Shown here piece by piece: positions 1-31,234 of a stretch of DNA of 64,000 bases; within the stretch, counting starts at the first letter, position 1; the number at the start of each line of letters is the position of its first letter. Source of the DNA: Ascaris suum (Eukaryota > Nematoda > Chromadorea > Rhabditida > Ascarididae); contig CM024176.1 of assembly GCA_013433145.1 (NCBI GenBank), forward strand, positions 620,001 to 684,000. The letters run 5' to 3'. The notes under the pieces were generated by a model. That model did not search any database. It saw only the letters and a program-made list of their open reading frames with translations, and had not been told where the DNA came from. A program made the position numbers and the translations under genes.

Positions 1-2659
1 CGTCTTCTTATAAACTCGCTGGCCAGGATGTTATTAATCGGATCTAGCCGACGTCTGAGATAGATGCAATCCATCACTTCCTTAACTTTGGAATCATACA
101 CTCGTATTACGCCATCTGCGCAAGAGGTGTTGCTCATCCAGCTGCCATAAGCTCATGAATGAAAACTTTTGTTGCGATTGACGAATGCTGACTCACTTCC
201 TGCTACCATGGTTACTCACTTTCTTCGTTAATGACATCAGAACCAACTTTACATCGGAAATATGTTATAAGCTAACCGCCCAGCGGCTAATTTAGCATAA
301 CAGCTATTTTTTCGACCATACTGAGAAGTTCTTGGCTGTGTAAGTTGCGTTCATGTGCGCATGTTCACGCAGGATGTGTATCTATGATCATTGTGGTGAG
401 CTGAATTTTTGGCAAGTAAGGCAGCGTTCAAACAAATTCTAATAAGGCCAATCACAGAAACACTACGAGGTTCTAAGCCTCCTTCTCTTCACTAACCACT
501 CGACATTTTGACATAACGAACGCAGGGCGATGGGTTTTCTAAAAGTGCATTATTAGTGGTCCCATTCTTCATCAGGAGACTTGTTATAGCGCCTCCGTGA
601 GTGGCTGACTGTTTAAACGAAAAACAAACTTTGACTGGTGATAATACTAGGTTCCTTGAAATATATCCTGATAAACTCCAAACGGTCGAAGAACATGACG
701 CGTGCAAGCGAGAGTTGCAATTAGCGAAGAGAACGTCATCAAGAAAATGATGGGACGGCGAAATTCGTTGAAATGCAAAACCCCCAACCCCCACCAAAAC
801 TAGATGCTCTCCGGTCATGGCTAGCCTTAAACGTATCAAAACAATGAACATCAAGACAGCCGTAAAGTTGCTAATTACTAGCATTTTTTCAAAATCGATC
901 CCATGAAATAATCCCCACATAAGCAATTCGAAATCAGCCAGCATTTTAAGACGAAGTTCAACACGTTTGACCGGAAAGGAACAAAACACAAACAACTTAT
1001 TCTCAATAAGTTTCCCAATACCGATTCACGTCTCCCCAACGTCCTGCTCAATCGCAGGTCACGAAAAAACGTTTTACTTACATGAAAGTTTTTAAGCGAG
1101 CTTCTTCGAACGCCTCTGTGATCTTTCGCTGATGTTCTTCTAGGTTCCTGCGATACCTGCAAAAACCTAATGCGAATGGCTTTCTTTCATCAGCCAACCA
1201 TTCTACTTTTAACCTTTGCTTCATTCTGAACCCATATGCATTCAGATACAAAAGCCTTCATTGTACCCATAGGATTTCACCACTGGATATTGTGTCATGC
1301 CATTGGCAATGACAACTATGACCACGTTCATATATCACAAGGAGAAACGAACAGGAGCTCATCCCCTGTGAAGGAATCTGAAAAAAAGACCAACGAAAAC
1401 AACCGGGATAAATAACTGGTATGTTTCAAAAGCCTCCAAAGTTCTGAAAACCCCCCAACCTACAAACCAGTTTTGAAAACTAGAAGCGACCACGCTGACA
1501 TGACTTTCACCCTCCAATCTTGCTTTAACAGCCAAAACGGCGCTGTTGTCCCTGGGTCGGGATCTTAAAGCACTGGCTATTAGAGCAAAGATCAAGTAAT
1601 GCCAGTATTGGAATTCATCGATATCGCGCTCGGCTTTTGCTCCACACGTGCCCAAATGAACGCCCATAAACTTCTAGCTGAAAACATTCGCAATACGCTT
1701 ATTTATGAATGCTCGAGAAGTTAAACTCACTTTCGATTTTAGCCAGTGGAACTACATGCAAGCCAATGGTGAGCTGGTCGGTTTCATGATACGACTACAG
1801 CAATACGACGCATTTCATTTATTTTTTACTAGACGGGAGGAATTTTAGAATCTCCAATCAAGCCTAATTAAGTGGTCTGCTAGCTACTTCTAGTAAACAA
1901 CACTGCAAGTAAAATTTTGTAATCATCTTACTGAGCTCATTTATTTTACATCAAGCCGCCGACCAAAATTCTACTAAAGGCAATTGCCCTGAAACGTCTC
2001 GCTAAGCAAAAATTTAGCAAATGGAAAGAAACTCCGGTTTGTACCATTTTTTTACAAAAAACAGCTATGTAATTTACCCCCACATGTGGAAGACTGCCGA
2101 ATGCTCCACTAAACATTCTTGTACTTCGTTGTTTTCGATAAAACCCTCGACCTTGCGTTCTCATCTGATATTTTTCTCTCATCTAGTTCAAAAATGCGAG
2201 ACGCGAATCACAAAGCCTTCTTCGGAAACACAAATCGAAATGACACGAAACCTCACAATGCACTCGTTAACAGATCCACATATTAAGAACTAATAATTAT
2301 ATGCGCGTATCTGCCTCTGTGTATGCATATACGCAAATTACATTCGGTCAGTCACGTTGCCTAGCCTGTCACCATGTCAAACGGAACTCTCATATTTAGT
2401 GGAACTGCGAGCGATAGCTCATTCAGCTGCCCTACCAGCAAAGAATCCACAGGACGCATGGGCAAGTATCCCCAGCACTGTTTTTATGTAGTTGGCTGAG
2501 GGCCTTTTTTAATGAATGACGCTGGGGATTGTTGCTCAAGTATGTGTGCACTGTAACGTTGAGCATATAAATGCTATTCTGTGATGATCCTATAGTAGTC
2601 TCGGGAGTCCTGCGATACTGTTGCTGACCTAATTTCTTTTCTTTGTTGTCTAAGTCCCA
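1..2659. other. Left end, no gene identified
   Basis: Several open frames of up to about 167 codons overlap on the minus strand (995-492, 1162-878, 1667-1359). They carry no recognisable motif, domain or coherent splice borders. The region lies downstream of the MPP8-like gene's presumed stop at 2660. Exons of a neighbour gene are possible but not shown. Confidence 0.35.
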
Positions 2660-3502
2660 CTAAAGTCGTTCGTAATTCAGCACTGTAGAAAACAAACGAG
2701 CGTGCCTTAATATAGCCTCTCGGCATAGCACAAAGTGCTTTTCATGAACCTCCGACTTTAACCGCCAGGAAAATAATTTACCGCACAGTGGCAAAATCCG
2801 CCAAACGAGCTTTTGTAAAAATGGCTCAAAAAGAGTAATAAAATAACACTCGAAAGCACTCCTGAGACGTCCCAAAAAACCGACTGCAGTATGAACACCA
2901 GTGAAAGCGCTTCACATTTTACTTCCTTAGAATAAATTTCATAGTTGCTGTTTCATCATCTCAAAAGTTACGACCCTTCGAATTATAGACACCTTAATAA
3001 TACAAGTGTTTTCGAGTCGGAACCTTTGAAAGAATGGCCATCATTCGAGTAATGGAAAATTAGCAAACAAGGTACACCATAGCCTCATTTCAGAAATTTC
3101 ACACAAACCACTCGATTTATGCGGCGAACTTATTACGCAAGAAATTTTCGTCCTCAGAGTGATTCGAACTTGAAAGCTTGAAATAAAGAGGAAAGCTGAG
3201 GGGCTACAAAACAGCAGAATCGGAAAAAGATGGCGGCACAGCGGCTTCCAAAGCCCAATTAAAAATAGCCCAACTTTCCCATAGCCGGTTAATAACACTG
3301 CACATCTCACCCGAGCTGACTAATGCAAGCGGCACAAACAGCTTCCACAGTAAGTGACTTATGCTCAGTAAAAACACTGGCGTGGAACGAATCATGGATA
3401 CGTCGATTTGAGGCGATGTGCCTTTTTCCGTACTTGAACTAAGGCAATCAGCGAAAATTTGCTTTACACAGGATGAGTCGGTTCCGTCAGGCATGCAATT
3501 TT
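2660..3502 (-). CDS. Three in-phase terminal exons, probably the C-terminus of the MPP8-like gene
   Basis: Exons 3502-3311, 3083-2993 and 2861-2660 (TAG stop at 2662-2660) join in phase and read about 161 residues. The donor after 3311 is a strong GTGAGA; the acceptor before 3083 is weak in pyrimidines. The protein is rich in hydrophobic and aromatic residues (SHLLWKLFVPLALVSS, YGVPCLLIFHYSNDG, CYFITLFEPFLQKLVW, KHFVLCREAILRHARLF) and lacks the charged linkers seen upstream. It lies on the same strand directly downstream of the ankyrin exon ending at 5001. MPP8 proteins have a folded region after the ankyrins, which would fit. One or more exons between 5001 and 3502 are needed to link the phases (2 to 1). 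Candidates around 4258-4215 and 4190-4150 are bordered by AG and GT but I could not settle them. It could instead be a separate small gene. Confidence 0.55.
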
Positions 3503-5000
3503 CTGCACAGTTAAGCAGAAATTCCAAATTTCAGACAATTGAAAAATCCTCGAAAAATGCTCTCCCTGATTTTAGTTATGCTTCATCTGCTATCATACAG
3601 CCTGACTTTCATTTCATATTAGAAGCAACATGAATGAGAGGATCTTTCTGGGTGCGATGCCGTCTTCTGCTCTGACAAAGTAGCAAAAGGAAAAAAAAAA
3701 GCATTTTTGGATGAAAACAAAGGAAAGAACAACCTCCCAAATTCAATGATATTCTGCTGCCGATTTCTCGGCAATTTCTTCTCTCAGTACGCTCGGAAAA
3801 TATTCTGCAGTATGCTCGTTCTTCAGTATACCTCATAATGTGAGAATGGCGGGATGTCAACTAATGTGCCTATGCTCGGATATATATAGACTTTCAACAA
3901 CTGAAAGGTCACTCACTCAACCTCCTGATTAAGCAGATCTAACAAATGCAGATATGGATATGCGTAACACATGCAAGTGGGTACAAAATTTAAAAAAAAA
4001 CCCATTTTACCACATTACTCTATCGATGCACACGCAGGCACTGAAAGCGGAAGTTCATTTCATCCATATTCAGACAACTTCCCTACCTTGACTGAGGGAA
4101 TGCCACTAGCAAATTTTGGAATTCGCAGAAAATTACTTCAATGCAGCTGTAACATAAGGAACAGCTGAAAAGCTCGCTAGCTGCTGAAAAAATAGCACGA
4201 ACTCTGGAGCAAAAGCACCTGGAAAGATTAAAGTCTAGAGCTCCGTCGCCGCCTCTTGTGGCTGAAAACCGTCTCAGTCGATCGCACCATTCAAGTTTTA
4301 ATTTTGCACTTCTAGGAATGTTCACATACCAATTTATTACAATTTGCACTCTTAGCTCACTCCCAATATTGCCATCGTACCAATCACTGAGTTTCTCCCA
4401 CGTATTTGCTCTCTTCTTCTTCTCTTCCCTCCCTCTCTCCACGCCCCCCCCCCCCCCCCCCACCGCAATCTCCCTAAAGGGAATGCTAAAACTGTTGGTT
4501 TCTTATGCTCACATAATTCACTTTTGCCACTCAATTTACGATGGATATGAACTTTGAATGCACGCACGACGAAATAAATCGATATCGTAAGCAGCCTTCT
4601 CGCCATTTGCTGTGAACTGTGAAAAACTTTACCTACTTCGGTGTAAAAGCTGGAGACCAGTGAATTAGCAGCCCCCAGATTAGCGATCCCACAATTAGCG
4701 ACAGAGACCAAAGAGAGGTAAATGTTAGCCGAGTGTAACAATTAGAAGTCCACGGGCAGTGGGATGCGAGTGCCGTGCATGACGTAAGAAATTCATATCT
4801 ACAAGGCTGCTGATTGCTGGAATTGGCGATTGCTCATGCGTACTTTTGCTGAGCAAACTATTCTTGATATTCTGCCCTTTCGGTGATGCTCCCATGAACT
4901 TAGGAAACTGGCATCTTAGAGCCGTTTATAGCGATTATTGCACTTTTTCTTTCATGCGGAATAGTATTAACGATTTACTGTATAAAGCGAACTTCCCTAC
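3503..5000. other. Unresolved 3' intron/exon region of the MPP8-like gene, with a C homopolymer
   Basis: This 1.5-kb stretch separates the last clear ankyrin exon from the C-terminal exons. On the minus strand, short open stretches with AG/GT borders occur near 4258-4215 (reads TRGGDGALDFNLSR) and 4190-4150 (QLASFSAVPYVTAALK), but no complete phase-consistent chain was found. A run of about 18 C lies at 4444-4461, next to a CT-rich tract (plus strand). Confidence 0.35.
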
Positions 5001-21539
<16,539 letters not shown>

Positions 21540-24500
21540 CTGCGATTACTTTTTCCTTATTATTATAAACTACATAACAGTCCTTTTACTGATATATGAA
21601 ATATACCTTACTATACATCAGTGACATAAGCAGCCGTTTGCTTAAGACTGTAGAAGTGAGAGAGGGGCGTTCCCTTACATTTAGAGATCTTGAAAGCCTT
21701 CAGATCAATGTGACTGCTATGAAACATTAGGCCTGTAGCCATTGGTAACTTCGTGTCACTTGTGTTACCATCGCAAGCAACAACTTTACATAGATGTTCT
21801 CTTCCTTGTTTGTAAATTATCAACCCTCTTATAGCTACATCAACTTCCACTAGTAATTAAATAAACTGTTGCACTCCGTCAAACATAGAGCTTCGGATTC
21901 AACAGAACAATATTATACCATTGCCGCACTCAACAAATAAACAGCATGATATCATATTTTATTGATAGCAAACAGTAGCTTATACTGGATGAAGTAGGAG
22001 GCAATTCTTGTTGTCCTATAAAACAGCGTCAGATGCAGTTAAGTAGAATTGTTGCCGATAGTCCTGAGCAGAATTTGCGGTAAAATTGTTGACTGATATT
22101 GATTATAATAACTAGCACCGGTCGAAACGATGAGAAACTCTGGATTGAGATGCCGGCCGGTGTTAGATAATGCTAAATGTGATAGGATATAATGTTCTTA
22201 ATAAGGAGAAGCATTGCTAAATTCAGCTGTAGACAGTATTAATAGAGGTCATCTACTCACTCAGCTGCTATTTCTAGTATTGCAGATACCTGAATTTTGA
22301 TGACAGCTACGCTATCATCGAGCCGTGGCTGTCACAGGGGAACGCCGGCAGAGACGGTGCGTAAACGTAGCACCAAGAACTCTCCCACTCCTGCTGCTCG
22401 AGGAGCCTTAATATCCTCAATAGGCTTTTCCCAGCGTATTTGCTCTCATGTTTCTTATAGCCAGTATAAAATCTGCTGACTACATACCCGACCCTATTAA
22501 TTCCCATTGCAATCACCTCAATATTTTTAGTACGTCTAGTCACATTAAGGAAAAAAAAGATGCGCCATCTTCTTAAAATCGATGCTTTCTGTTTGGAGCG
22601 AGTAATAAAAATACTCAACTTTGCAAAACTGACTATCATAAAGCACCACACATGAAAGTGTCACCTGAACCTTGGTACGAGTCTTTTTGATCAATACAAT
22701 GTATTGTCATACCTTCATAATTTTGTCGTAACTGCGCAATTTATCAAATTTTGGTACAGCCAAGACCAATTCTTCATACAGACACTCAGTGAAAGACGTA
22801 GGTCTCTCTGTGTCTTGGCCGTCAACCTGCGCGACCAATATCACGGCAGTTTGTTTCATCCTTCGCTGATGACTGCGTTTAAAACACAAAGCCTTGGACA
22901 TTTATCGGGAAGAGAGAGAGGACTATCTACTTGATTTTTTGCGGAAAACGAAACTCCGACTTCTTTTCTCCGCATCAACGATAAGTTTTTGTCTACACCA
23001 GCTGGCGGGTGATCAATCAGTGCGAGTTAATGGAGAGGAGTCATTTTAACAATCCTCGCAAAAGTGGGACTTCATCTAATTTTAGAACAGCTGAAAACGA
23101 GCAATTCGAAAACCAATTGAAAAGGAAGGTCGTTATCACATTGTTATCATCAAATGAGCGCCCATTTGATATCACTAAAAGAAACAAAGGAATGGAGTTT
23201 GACCTCGAAAACACTGCCGATTTTCACATAGAAATGTGCAAAAATTTGACGAAGAAAGGGTAGCTGTCAGAAGCTGGCAACATGCTGTAAACACCAAATA
23301 TGAAAACTACCACTAAAATCAGAAACAATCGATTTGAAAACAGGAAGACTGCCAAAACAGTACTGCACTTTCAGCATGCTATTTAGTAGTCCCGACTCAC
23401 CCGTAGGCAAGCCCTCCTACTACGACATGCAAGAAGGCTCATAGGCGACGGTCCCCGAGACAGAGACAGGAATACCGATGTGCGATGAGATGGATCATAT
23501 CCCTCCCGCTAAGCGAGAAACCTTTTCAATTCCACAGGAGGTTTTGCGCTCCGGGAATCCTCCGTGGAGCGAGGGATATTAGGAATGGAGAAGGCCTCCG
23601 CCGTGGGTGGATGGTTGGGAAACGTTTGGTTTTATCATGGGACCATTTTTGCATTGTCTATGTCTTTCAGCTACATCGTTCTCGCAGAGTACTGCAGCAG
23701 ATTAACAGTTTCATTTTTCATGAGTACGGTCTTAGCGTACTACTGCGTCGGAACGTAGCTAATTTGATAAAGCAGTTGTGATTAAACTTCAGAAAGGGTA
23801 TCCTCATCAGCAAACTGGCCTACTTGGTTCGATTTAGATGTCAGCTAACTTTTAAAAACTTCACTTCAACTAAAACGTAAAACAGAGGAACATGATTGTT
23901 GCATTGTATTCCAGGGCTTGGCGGTGGTGCGAGGGGTGACCGTAATAATGCTGTGCTGTGTTGCAATCAGCCAGCTGGACGGGAAGGAAACAGAGGTGCG
24001 GAGAATGAGCACTGCTCGCGAAGATGACTCTTCTGTTGCAAAGATGGTAAAAAGTGAAAAGAACAACGAATCTGAAGCTGCCGACAGCATGCGCAGCTCT
24101 AGAAGGTGGCAGCCCGGCAAACTGCACTAAAATTCTTTCTGTTCCCCTTGGGATCTCTGGGATCTGCAAAATATCCCCAGCCATCACGAGAATCTAATTA
24201 GTTAGAGGGAATTCGCCTTAATAACTGGCCAGCTTCTGAAATCAACTACTCATCTTCACTGCGACGACAGCAGTGCTGGCCGAGGAAAATCGGAACGGTA
24301 CCACTCTTCAAAGTAATCCTCGCTGCTTCTCATACCTTTCTTCAAATGCCGATCATCTGAGCTGGAGATGTTTATGTTCATTTGAAATAACAGCTGAACG
24401 AGTACGTATGGCTTGTTGGTGTCGTAATCTTTCTCGGTGTGTGGTGAATGACGTACGTCACATGCAGTTATTCTCTTGAGAGGTTCATTTCGTCTCTGCT

Positions 24501-27500
24501 TTCGAATCAACAAGTTTGCGATGGGTTTTTTGAGAAAAACATGCTGAAAACAATTCGCCTCCACAACACTATAAAGCTGTACCTAAACAAAAAGTTCAAA
24601 GAACTCCAGCATGCAGGCCAGTTGCGGTACAGGTCTGTAATTTCGCGCATTTTTCTAGTCACTGTCTCATTTGTATACGATAGTCGCGTCTACAAATTTC
24701 CATTCCCCAGGGTGTGATGTTTTCGCAATTTCAGCAGCATTTTATTTTCAATTCAATCAAGCCCTGGCGCTTCTTTTAATTGCAAAGGTCTTTACAAATT
24801 ATCGATGTCAACCGGGTTCAGCCACAGCATACCTAAGTTTTCGTTGTGCTTTCGGAATACATCCATTATATCCCGACACTGTCTTATGCAACAAACTGTT
24901 TCTTCTTAAACAACACTTGTGCGTCAAGTTAGGGCGTTTCTCATTCGAACATGCTGCGTCAAGCTACCTCCTTATATTTCAGTTTTCCAAGGCAAAATCT
25001 GCACTCCTCGCATCCCTCACAGAAGTAGGAAGCCTATGGAGGTCCGCGTGATTAAATCATTATTGTGCGGGTGCTGCGAAGAGACGGGAGGGTGGATAAC
25101 CATAAACTCCAACCCTAGGCCTTACTACTTGAGTGGATTCATGACCGACATAATAAACTGATGTAATAATAACTAAAATATAATCACGGTAATAACTAAA
25201 ATCTTAGGCGAGACAAAAAAGACCATCAGTCGGCATCATGTTAAGTTTTGAAGCAACAAACGATATCCAGTGGCTCATCTACAGCTCAGCAAATGAACCG
25301 GCTAAGTGAACTAACCGTTCCAATGATATTCAAATGATTGTATTTTGGACAATAACTGCACGAGTTATTATTGTGAGCATCACCTGACCCTAGCTGTATG
25401 TTTCACAGCAAAGCTATTATTAACCTGCATCTCCGTGACATCGAAGACGATACGGCCTTTCAAATGGCATAAGAGTACTAATGTACTAAAAACCTCTACC
25501 GCTATTTCACCATGACTTTACTCGCAAAGCAAGCTATCCGAAAGCATTCAAAAAGCCCTTAGAAATTGTGTCTTTGATAATCTACACATATGCTTTGCAA
25601 AATAATGCGGACAAAGTCAGCCAAACTTCATGATAAGGCGGCCAAGGGCTGCTAAAAACTATAAAGAAGAGCGAAGAAGGTCGCAGATTTCGAGTTGAGG
25701 AGGGTGAAGTGAGCTGAAAAAAATCAACTTTTTGAGGCGATTTTCGATTGTTCACGGAGCCATTAAGAGGAAAGTGAACAAGCTGATGGTCAGAATTTTA
25801 ACCGTCCTCTCTGATACAACAATGCCGATATATCCAAAGGTCAACAAGCATTCTAAACTCACTTCACTGTTCTTCCAGATTAAATCAAACGCTTTCTCGA
25901 TGAAAAAATAATAGTCCCCCAATGCAGGATGTTAGATTGCTAAAATTTTACTTTCGAAGACAGAAAGACAATCAAATACCTACCTCGAATGTCTCTCCAC
26001 TCGAATTCGCAGACATACCCTCGAGTTCTGGATAACGTCCCACAAGGTTACACAGGAAGGAGGTTTTTGTAACAGCCGAAGAATAAGAATTCCGTCATCA
26101 GCTCTGAAAAATTTTTGATGCACCAAGAATAAAACCCTTTGGAACAGATAATAAGGCATATTTTCGGACATTAAAATTTACTTGAATCGACAAAGCATTC
26201 ATTACGAATAAATGTCACTTCACACCACTACCACCTCCGTTTAGCTGAAGTTGTGAGGTAGCGTGAAGGTGAGGGCTTAGGCTCGTCTCCTGCCCATCGG
26301 ACACTGACGAGTCGATTCATTGTTGCTCCACTCAAGAGGATAGTTTCGATTTGCTCCACCATCCTCGTCCTGATGAAACCACTGGTCGGAATGACTCGGT
26401 AATACAAAGCCAAAGAGTTTGCTCGCAGTCCTCTTAAAACAAACCGACGCGCACTAAGCAAAACCAAACGATGAATGGACATTAAAATATTATGCAAGAA
26501 ATGAGCACCACCTTCAGCAATGCAACTGGAGCATCCTCATCAGCTTTGTTTATGTTTTTTTCGCAGTTTTGTCTTCCGATGGCACCTGCCTTCAGAAACT
26601 CTTTGCGGCAATAAAACTTGGCAAAAATTGCTCTCCCTATTTAATTCTATCGTTTTCTCTATCCGTTTGACTTTTCCAATTGATATTTTTCCGTTTACGC
26701 AACAGCACGTTCCCTGTATTGCGTTTCTTTTCAACTCTTCGGGTGTAGCGGCCGAAATTAATCTTTGGCTTTTCGTAGTATGGACGAGGATACTCATCGT
26801 TCATGCCATTGCTTCAAACCTCTGCTAGTGTTTCTCCACCTTTTTTTCATCCCAGCTACCTAACGGGGGTAATGGCTATAGCCATACATTTGAAAACTTC
26901 AGTAACAGCGAAACTCTACCCAATTTACTGGAGCATAATTAAGGGAATTCTCGCAGTCCTTATTATAATATGCTTCGAGCATGCAAAACTGCAGCCCTGA
27001 AGTGAAAAAACGATGTGTTATACAATTTTTATTGTCGAATCACCTAATGTGGGTTTGTAGTCCCACCTCATAACGTAAGGGGCACAACGACATGTGCACA
27101 TGTTTATCTTCACACGCCTTTGATTATATAGATGTTTACATATGTAGAGAAGTTTATGTTTGCATGTGTGTGCATGCAATTCTATTACATCACATAGATA
27201 TTGAAAGCCACAACTACATACGCTTATCGTTAAATGCAAGATTGCCAAAAAGAGAATAGACAACTGCAACACCAGTACACCATAATAAGTCAATGCTTTG
27301 TAGAACTTGGGTTTTGATTCCGAAGCCTTTCCATGATTAAATCCATAAGATGAAACACATTCAAAAACAGCGCTGCAGACCGTAAACTACTTTGCGAAAA
27401 ATATACAGCATGCACTGCCACTTGTGTCCAAGTTCTTGCGACTGAACCGTTCCGCGAAAGACTAACAGAACATACGGCTCCTCCGAAATAAAGTCCTTGT

Positions 27501-30500
27501 TGCGGCGCATATCTTACTTCATGGTTTTTTCCTTGCATACCTTAGGCAACAGATCTGCATCCATTTTATCCACCTTTAAAGACTATTCCCAAACCACTAC
27601 TATTTTTTTTAATTCAAGAACTCGAAATCTCAAAAATTCATGACCACGCAACTAAAAAAAAACCGGGAACAACCTTACAACATCAAACTCCCACTCCGAA
27701 AGAAAACAATAAAACCTTATCGCATTCATCTCCACCAACATGATGACGGACGAACTTTCATTAAAATTCATTCGCCAAGTTCGCTAAGCAAAGGGTAAAT
27801 GTATTCGCTTTACGATTCTACTGCATTCTCTAGGCCCTATAATACGGTAACCTGGGAATTATCAGGAGGATATTCGTTGCTTACTGTCGTCCATTTTCGA
27901 ATAGAATCTGTTCCGACGTCGGAGAAAGAAATATCGAGATATTTGGGCAAAGTTTAATAATGCTTCAATCGGGCGGCTTTTAGCAAAAGCATTTCATATA
28001 GCGTTCCAGCCTACTTACGAATGGTGGCTTTGCATTTTTGCTCTAAAAGCTCCGTAGTGACGTGAAATTCAGTTCGATTTACATTTACATATCAGGATTG
28101 TTAAACGTTTTCAGGAATTCTATCCAAGAGTATCTTCTCCTTTACGAAGTTTGTCTACCCTTCTGAGTTACATCCTTAAACTGAAAGGAATTTAGCGAAA
28201 CGAACTGATATGCTCTCAATTCATCTACTTCCCAAGCTGTTACTATGTGAAACTCCATAACATATCACGCAGTTATGATTGGTATCTTGTGGTATGTATT
28301 TTAAGCGATATTTGGAGCACTGTAATCAACTGTAATATCCGTTGCTTGACAGTTATAACTAATTGTCGTATATTCATTTCCTCATTCCTGTATGTTTCCA
28401 TTCCTCATTGTCATCGGTTTTTTTCCTTCAACTTCCTTTTGGGTTTACAGCGCACAGTCGCATGTTCTATTTATTTTTCTGGATGTCTTTGTTATTTGTT
28501 TTGTTGGACGCATATTTCCCTGCTTTCTTTCTTGTAAAATAAAAGACTTCTTGTTCGTTTGTTTTTCAAAATAAGTAATTATTTTTATTCTGCTTTATTT
28601 TATTAGTGCAACGTCAGCATAAATATACCAGCATAACAGTATAGCCACCATAGGTAATGAAGCTGGTGGGAGGGAGTTATTGAGGATGAGAAGAAATTAC
28701 AAGGGAGGCGAGAAGTGGGGCAGATGCAAAATAAGGGGCAACGAAAAGTGATTAAGCGAACAACAGTCAATTAAAGACGATCATGAGTGAAAATGTTTCA
28801 TTACTGAATCGATAACGTCAATAAGGAATGATGCAAATTATGTATTCTAAACGGAAGGTACCTTCAAAGACATGGAGGGCATTCTTTGAAAAGAAATTAA
28901 TATTAGTAAGCCGAAGAGTATTTCAGTTTGCGCCATAAATCTGTAATAATGCATACGTTCAAGCAAATATTCAATAATTTCTTCGATTTTATCAGACTTT
29001 ACACTTATCACTAAATATCACTCGATTGATAAGCTATCTTGAAGTGATTCGGCAGCTTAAGATATGATAACTTTGAAATGCTTCCATCGAACGGTTTAAA
29101 CTTTCACTGATACCCCGGGTAATTGCGGTACTTCCCATCGAGATGATTTTGCGACCTATTTTTTCGATATATCCCCGCTACAAAAAAACCGCTTTGAGGC
29201 TGCATTCATCCTTGATGCGCTGGCAAGTTCGGTTTAGTGAGGTCATAGCATATCCACCACCTGCCATATCATTGCTGAAATAATTTGTGATATACAATGT
29301 GGCCGAATACTCTTTTGATGATATTGTTGCGGCATGGTATATGTCATCATAAAGGCCAGGTTTCCAATCTTCAGCTCAGAAGGCGCAAAACGGCAAAGTT
29401 CAGGCATTATATAGTTAGTGCCTCCCTATTTCTTCTTTTGAGTGGTAAATGATCGCAATTTCCAACTTCAGAGTGGTACCTTCCAACTCACCAAGTACCA
29501 GGTATACCTTTATGAAGCCGTCCGGTGACCTTACCTCTTGGAGAGGTGCATTACTCTGTAATACTCCCTAATAGCGCATCCTATCGCAATGCCGTTCTTC
29601 AATTTCGTTATTGCTTTGCAGAGGAAATCTCACTAAATGATTCAGAAAATACGGATGACGTTGTGACTGCAATATTCATCAATTCTTTCATCGCTCGTTC
29701 TTCGTAGCCAAGTCAAACGTTACATCAAACACGAATATTCTGGCCACATTGAACAATAGCCTGCTAGGCTCAAACTTGAGACTAGCAGGCTCTAAGCATG
29801 CTCATTGTGATACCATGCAAATATGGTAGCAGCGTAGAAACACGCACCTTTTATGTTACAACATGACGGTATTGCTTTGTATATCAATTATATCCTGGCC
29901 ACTTAAGAAGTAGGTTGTTGAACAGAGAGGGTACAAAGGCGCACTTCGAATCAAATCCTCTGAATATACTTTCACACTTTTCTATTAAAAAGTATACAGA
30001 CTATTATTTACTTGTGCTCGAAAATATTTCAACAATGAAAGAAGATGTTTATTCGCACATAAGATTTTATGATGAAAAATAAATCTAGAGGAATGCTGCA
30101 TAGATAGTGCAATTTGCATAGCTATATTGTTCAATGATCGAATTTCAAATATGGAAGAAGTCCACACACTTATCACTGATTACGAGGTCATTGTGTGTCT
30201 GTGCATGCACTCCGTATAATTTGCATCCGCTTAAATAATTCGTATTTTTTGGTTATCTTCAGAAATAATCGTCACTCGTATAGTATGATCGCTTCTTGAA
30301 GAACGGTGAGTCGTCATAGAATCTAAAAGTTGAATCCTTATAGAATCTGAAAATTTCTATATTTGATTTAATAATTGTATCATATATCTTAAATGAAACA
30401 TTGCAACCACTCTTTTAAATGACATCTGAACGTCTCGAACCTTTATGGATGAGGAGGAAATTTCTGGAATGTGTTGGAGATCAATTTCAGGATAGTCACA

Positions 30501-31234
30501 TACAAGATAATACTTGTTTAATTGTTAGCCATAGGTAACAAAAAGTTGTGCGAACAAATCTTAGGTACTCAATAGTCGTTGTTGCGCTCTTGTGAGGTAC
30601 TTCCTTAGATGACAGGAATGACTCAATAGGACTTACTTCAGCAATGCGTAAATCGTTTTAATGAATGCATTTTGAATTCGATTTTCTTTGCAATAATTTT
30701 GAATTTATCGATGTGAATTGAATACAATTCGCCCACACTAACCTTCTATGCTTAGTTTCCAAAAAATTATTGCAGTTTTCGTTAAAATTCATCCCGAAGA
30801 AAGTAATAATGCAATTTTTTGTACTAAATAAAAATCTCCGGTGAAATTTTTAAGAGCCGTTTGAAATGCCATTAAATAGGTAAATTTTTCCGATTCGGTG
30901 GACGAGAGAAAAAATACACTGAGAGTTGAAAGAGTTATTAATGATTAAATTTTACTCCATTCGCATTTCCTCTATTTGTGAATGTTACAAGGAATAAGAA
31001 AAAGAGGATGCTAGAGAGCAATTTTGCACTATGATTTAAAGTTAATTACGCTTAAGATCCTATATATGACCATTTTCAAGATCCTTTACCTTTTCCAAAA
31101 ATGTCTACTAATTCACTGAATCATATTGATTAGACAATCAACGTTCAACTATCACAGTTAGCTACCTTATTATGAATGTTCCATTTATGTATGATCGTTA
31201 TCGCTTGAAATCCTCTTTAAAAGCAACCGAAATA
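21540..31234. other. Long stretch without a convincing gene
   Basis: I found no domain, motif or phased exon chain here on either strand. The upstream exon(s) of the MPP8-like gene, which must supply the N-terminus of the chromodomain, should lie here or beyond. Isolated open frames were judged unsupported, for example minus 21850-21611, plus about 23950-24130 and minus 26800-26640. From about 28 kb the DNA becomes visibly more AT-rich and CpG-poor than the left part of the window. Confidence 0.5.

Noticed and set aside
23950..24130. Plus-strand open frame beginning MLCCVAISQLDG, resembling a short secreted peptide
   Set aside because: The hydrophobic start is very short, there are no supporting splice or cleavage sites, and the opposite strand is equally open.
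26640..26815. Minus-strand frame starting MNDEYPRPYYEKPK, basic and peptide-like
   Set aside because: Overlapping frames on both strands are equally open and there is no signal peptide or splice evidence.
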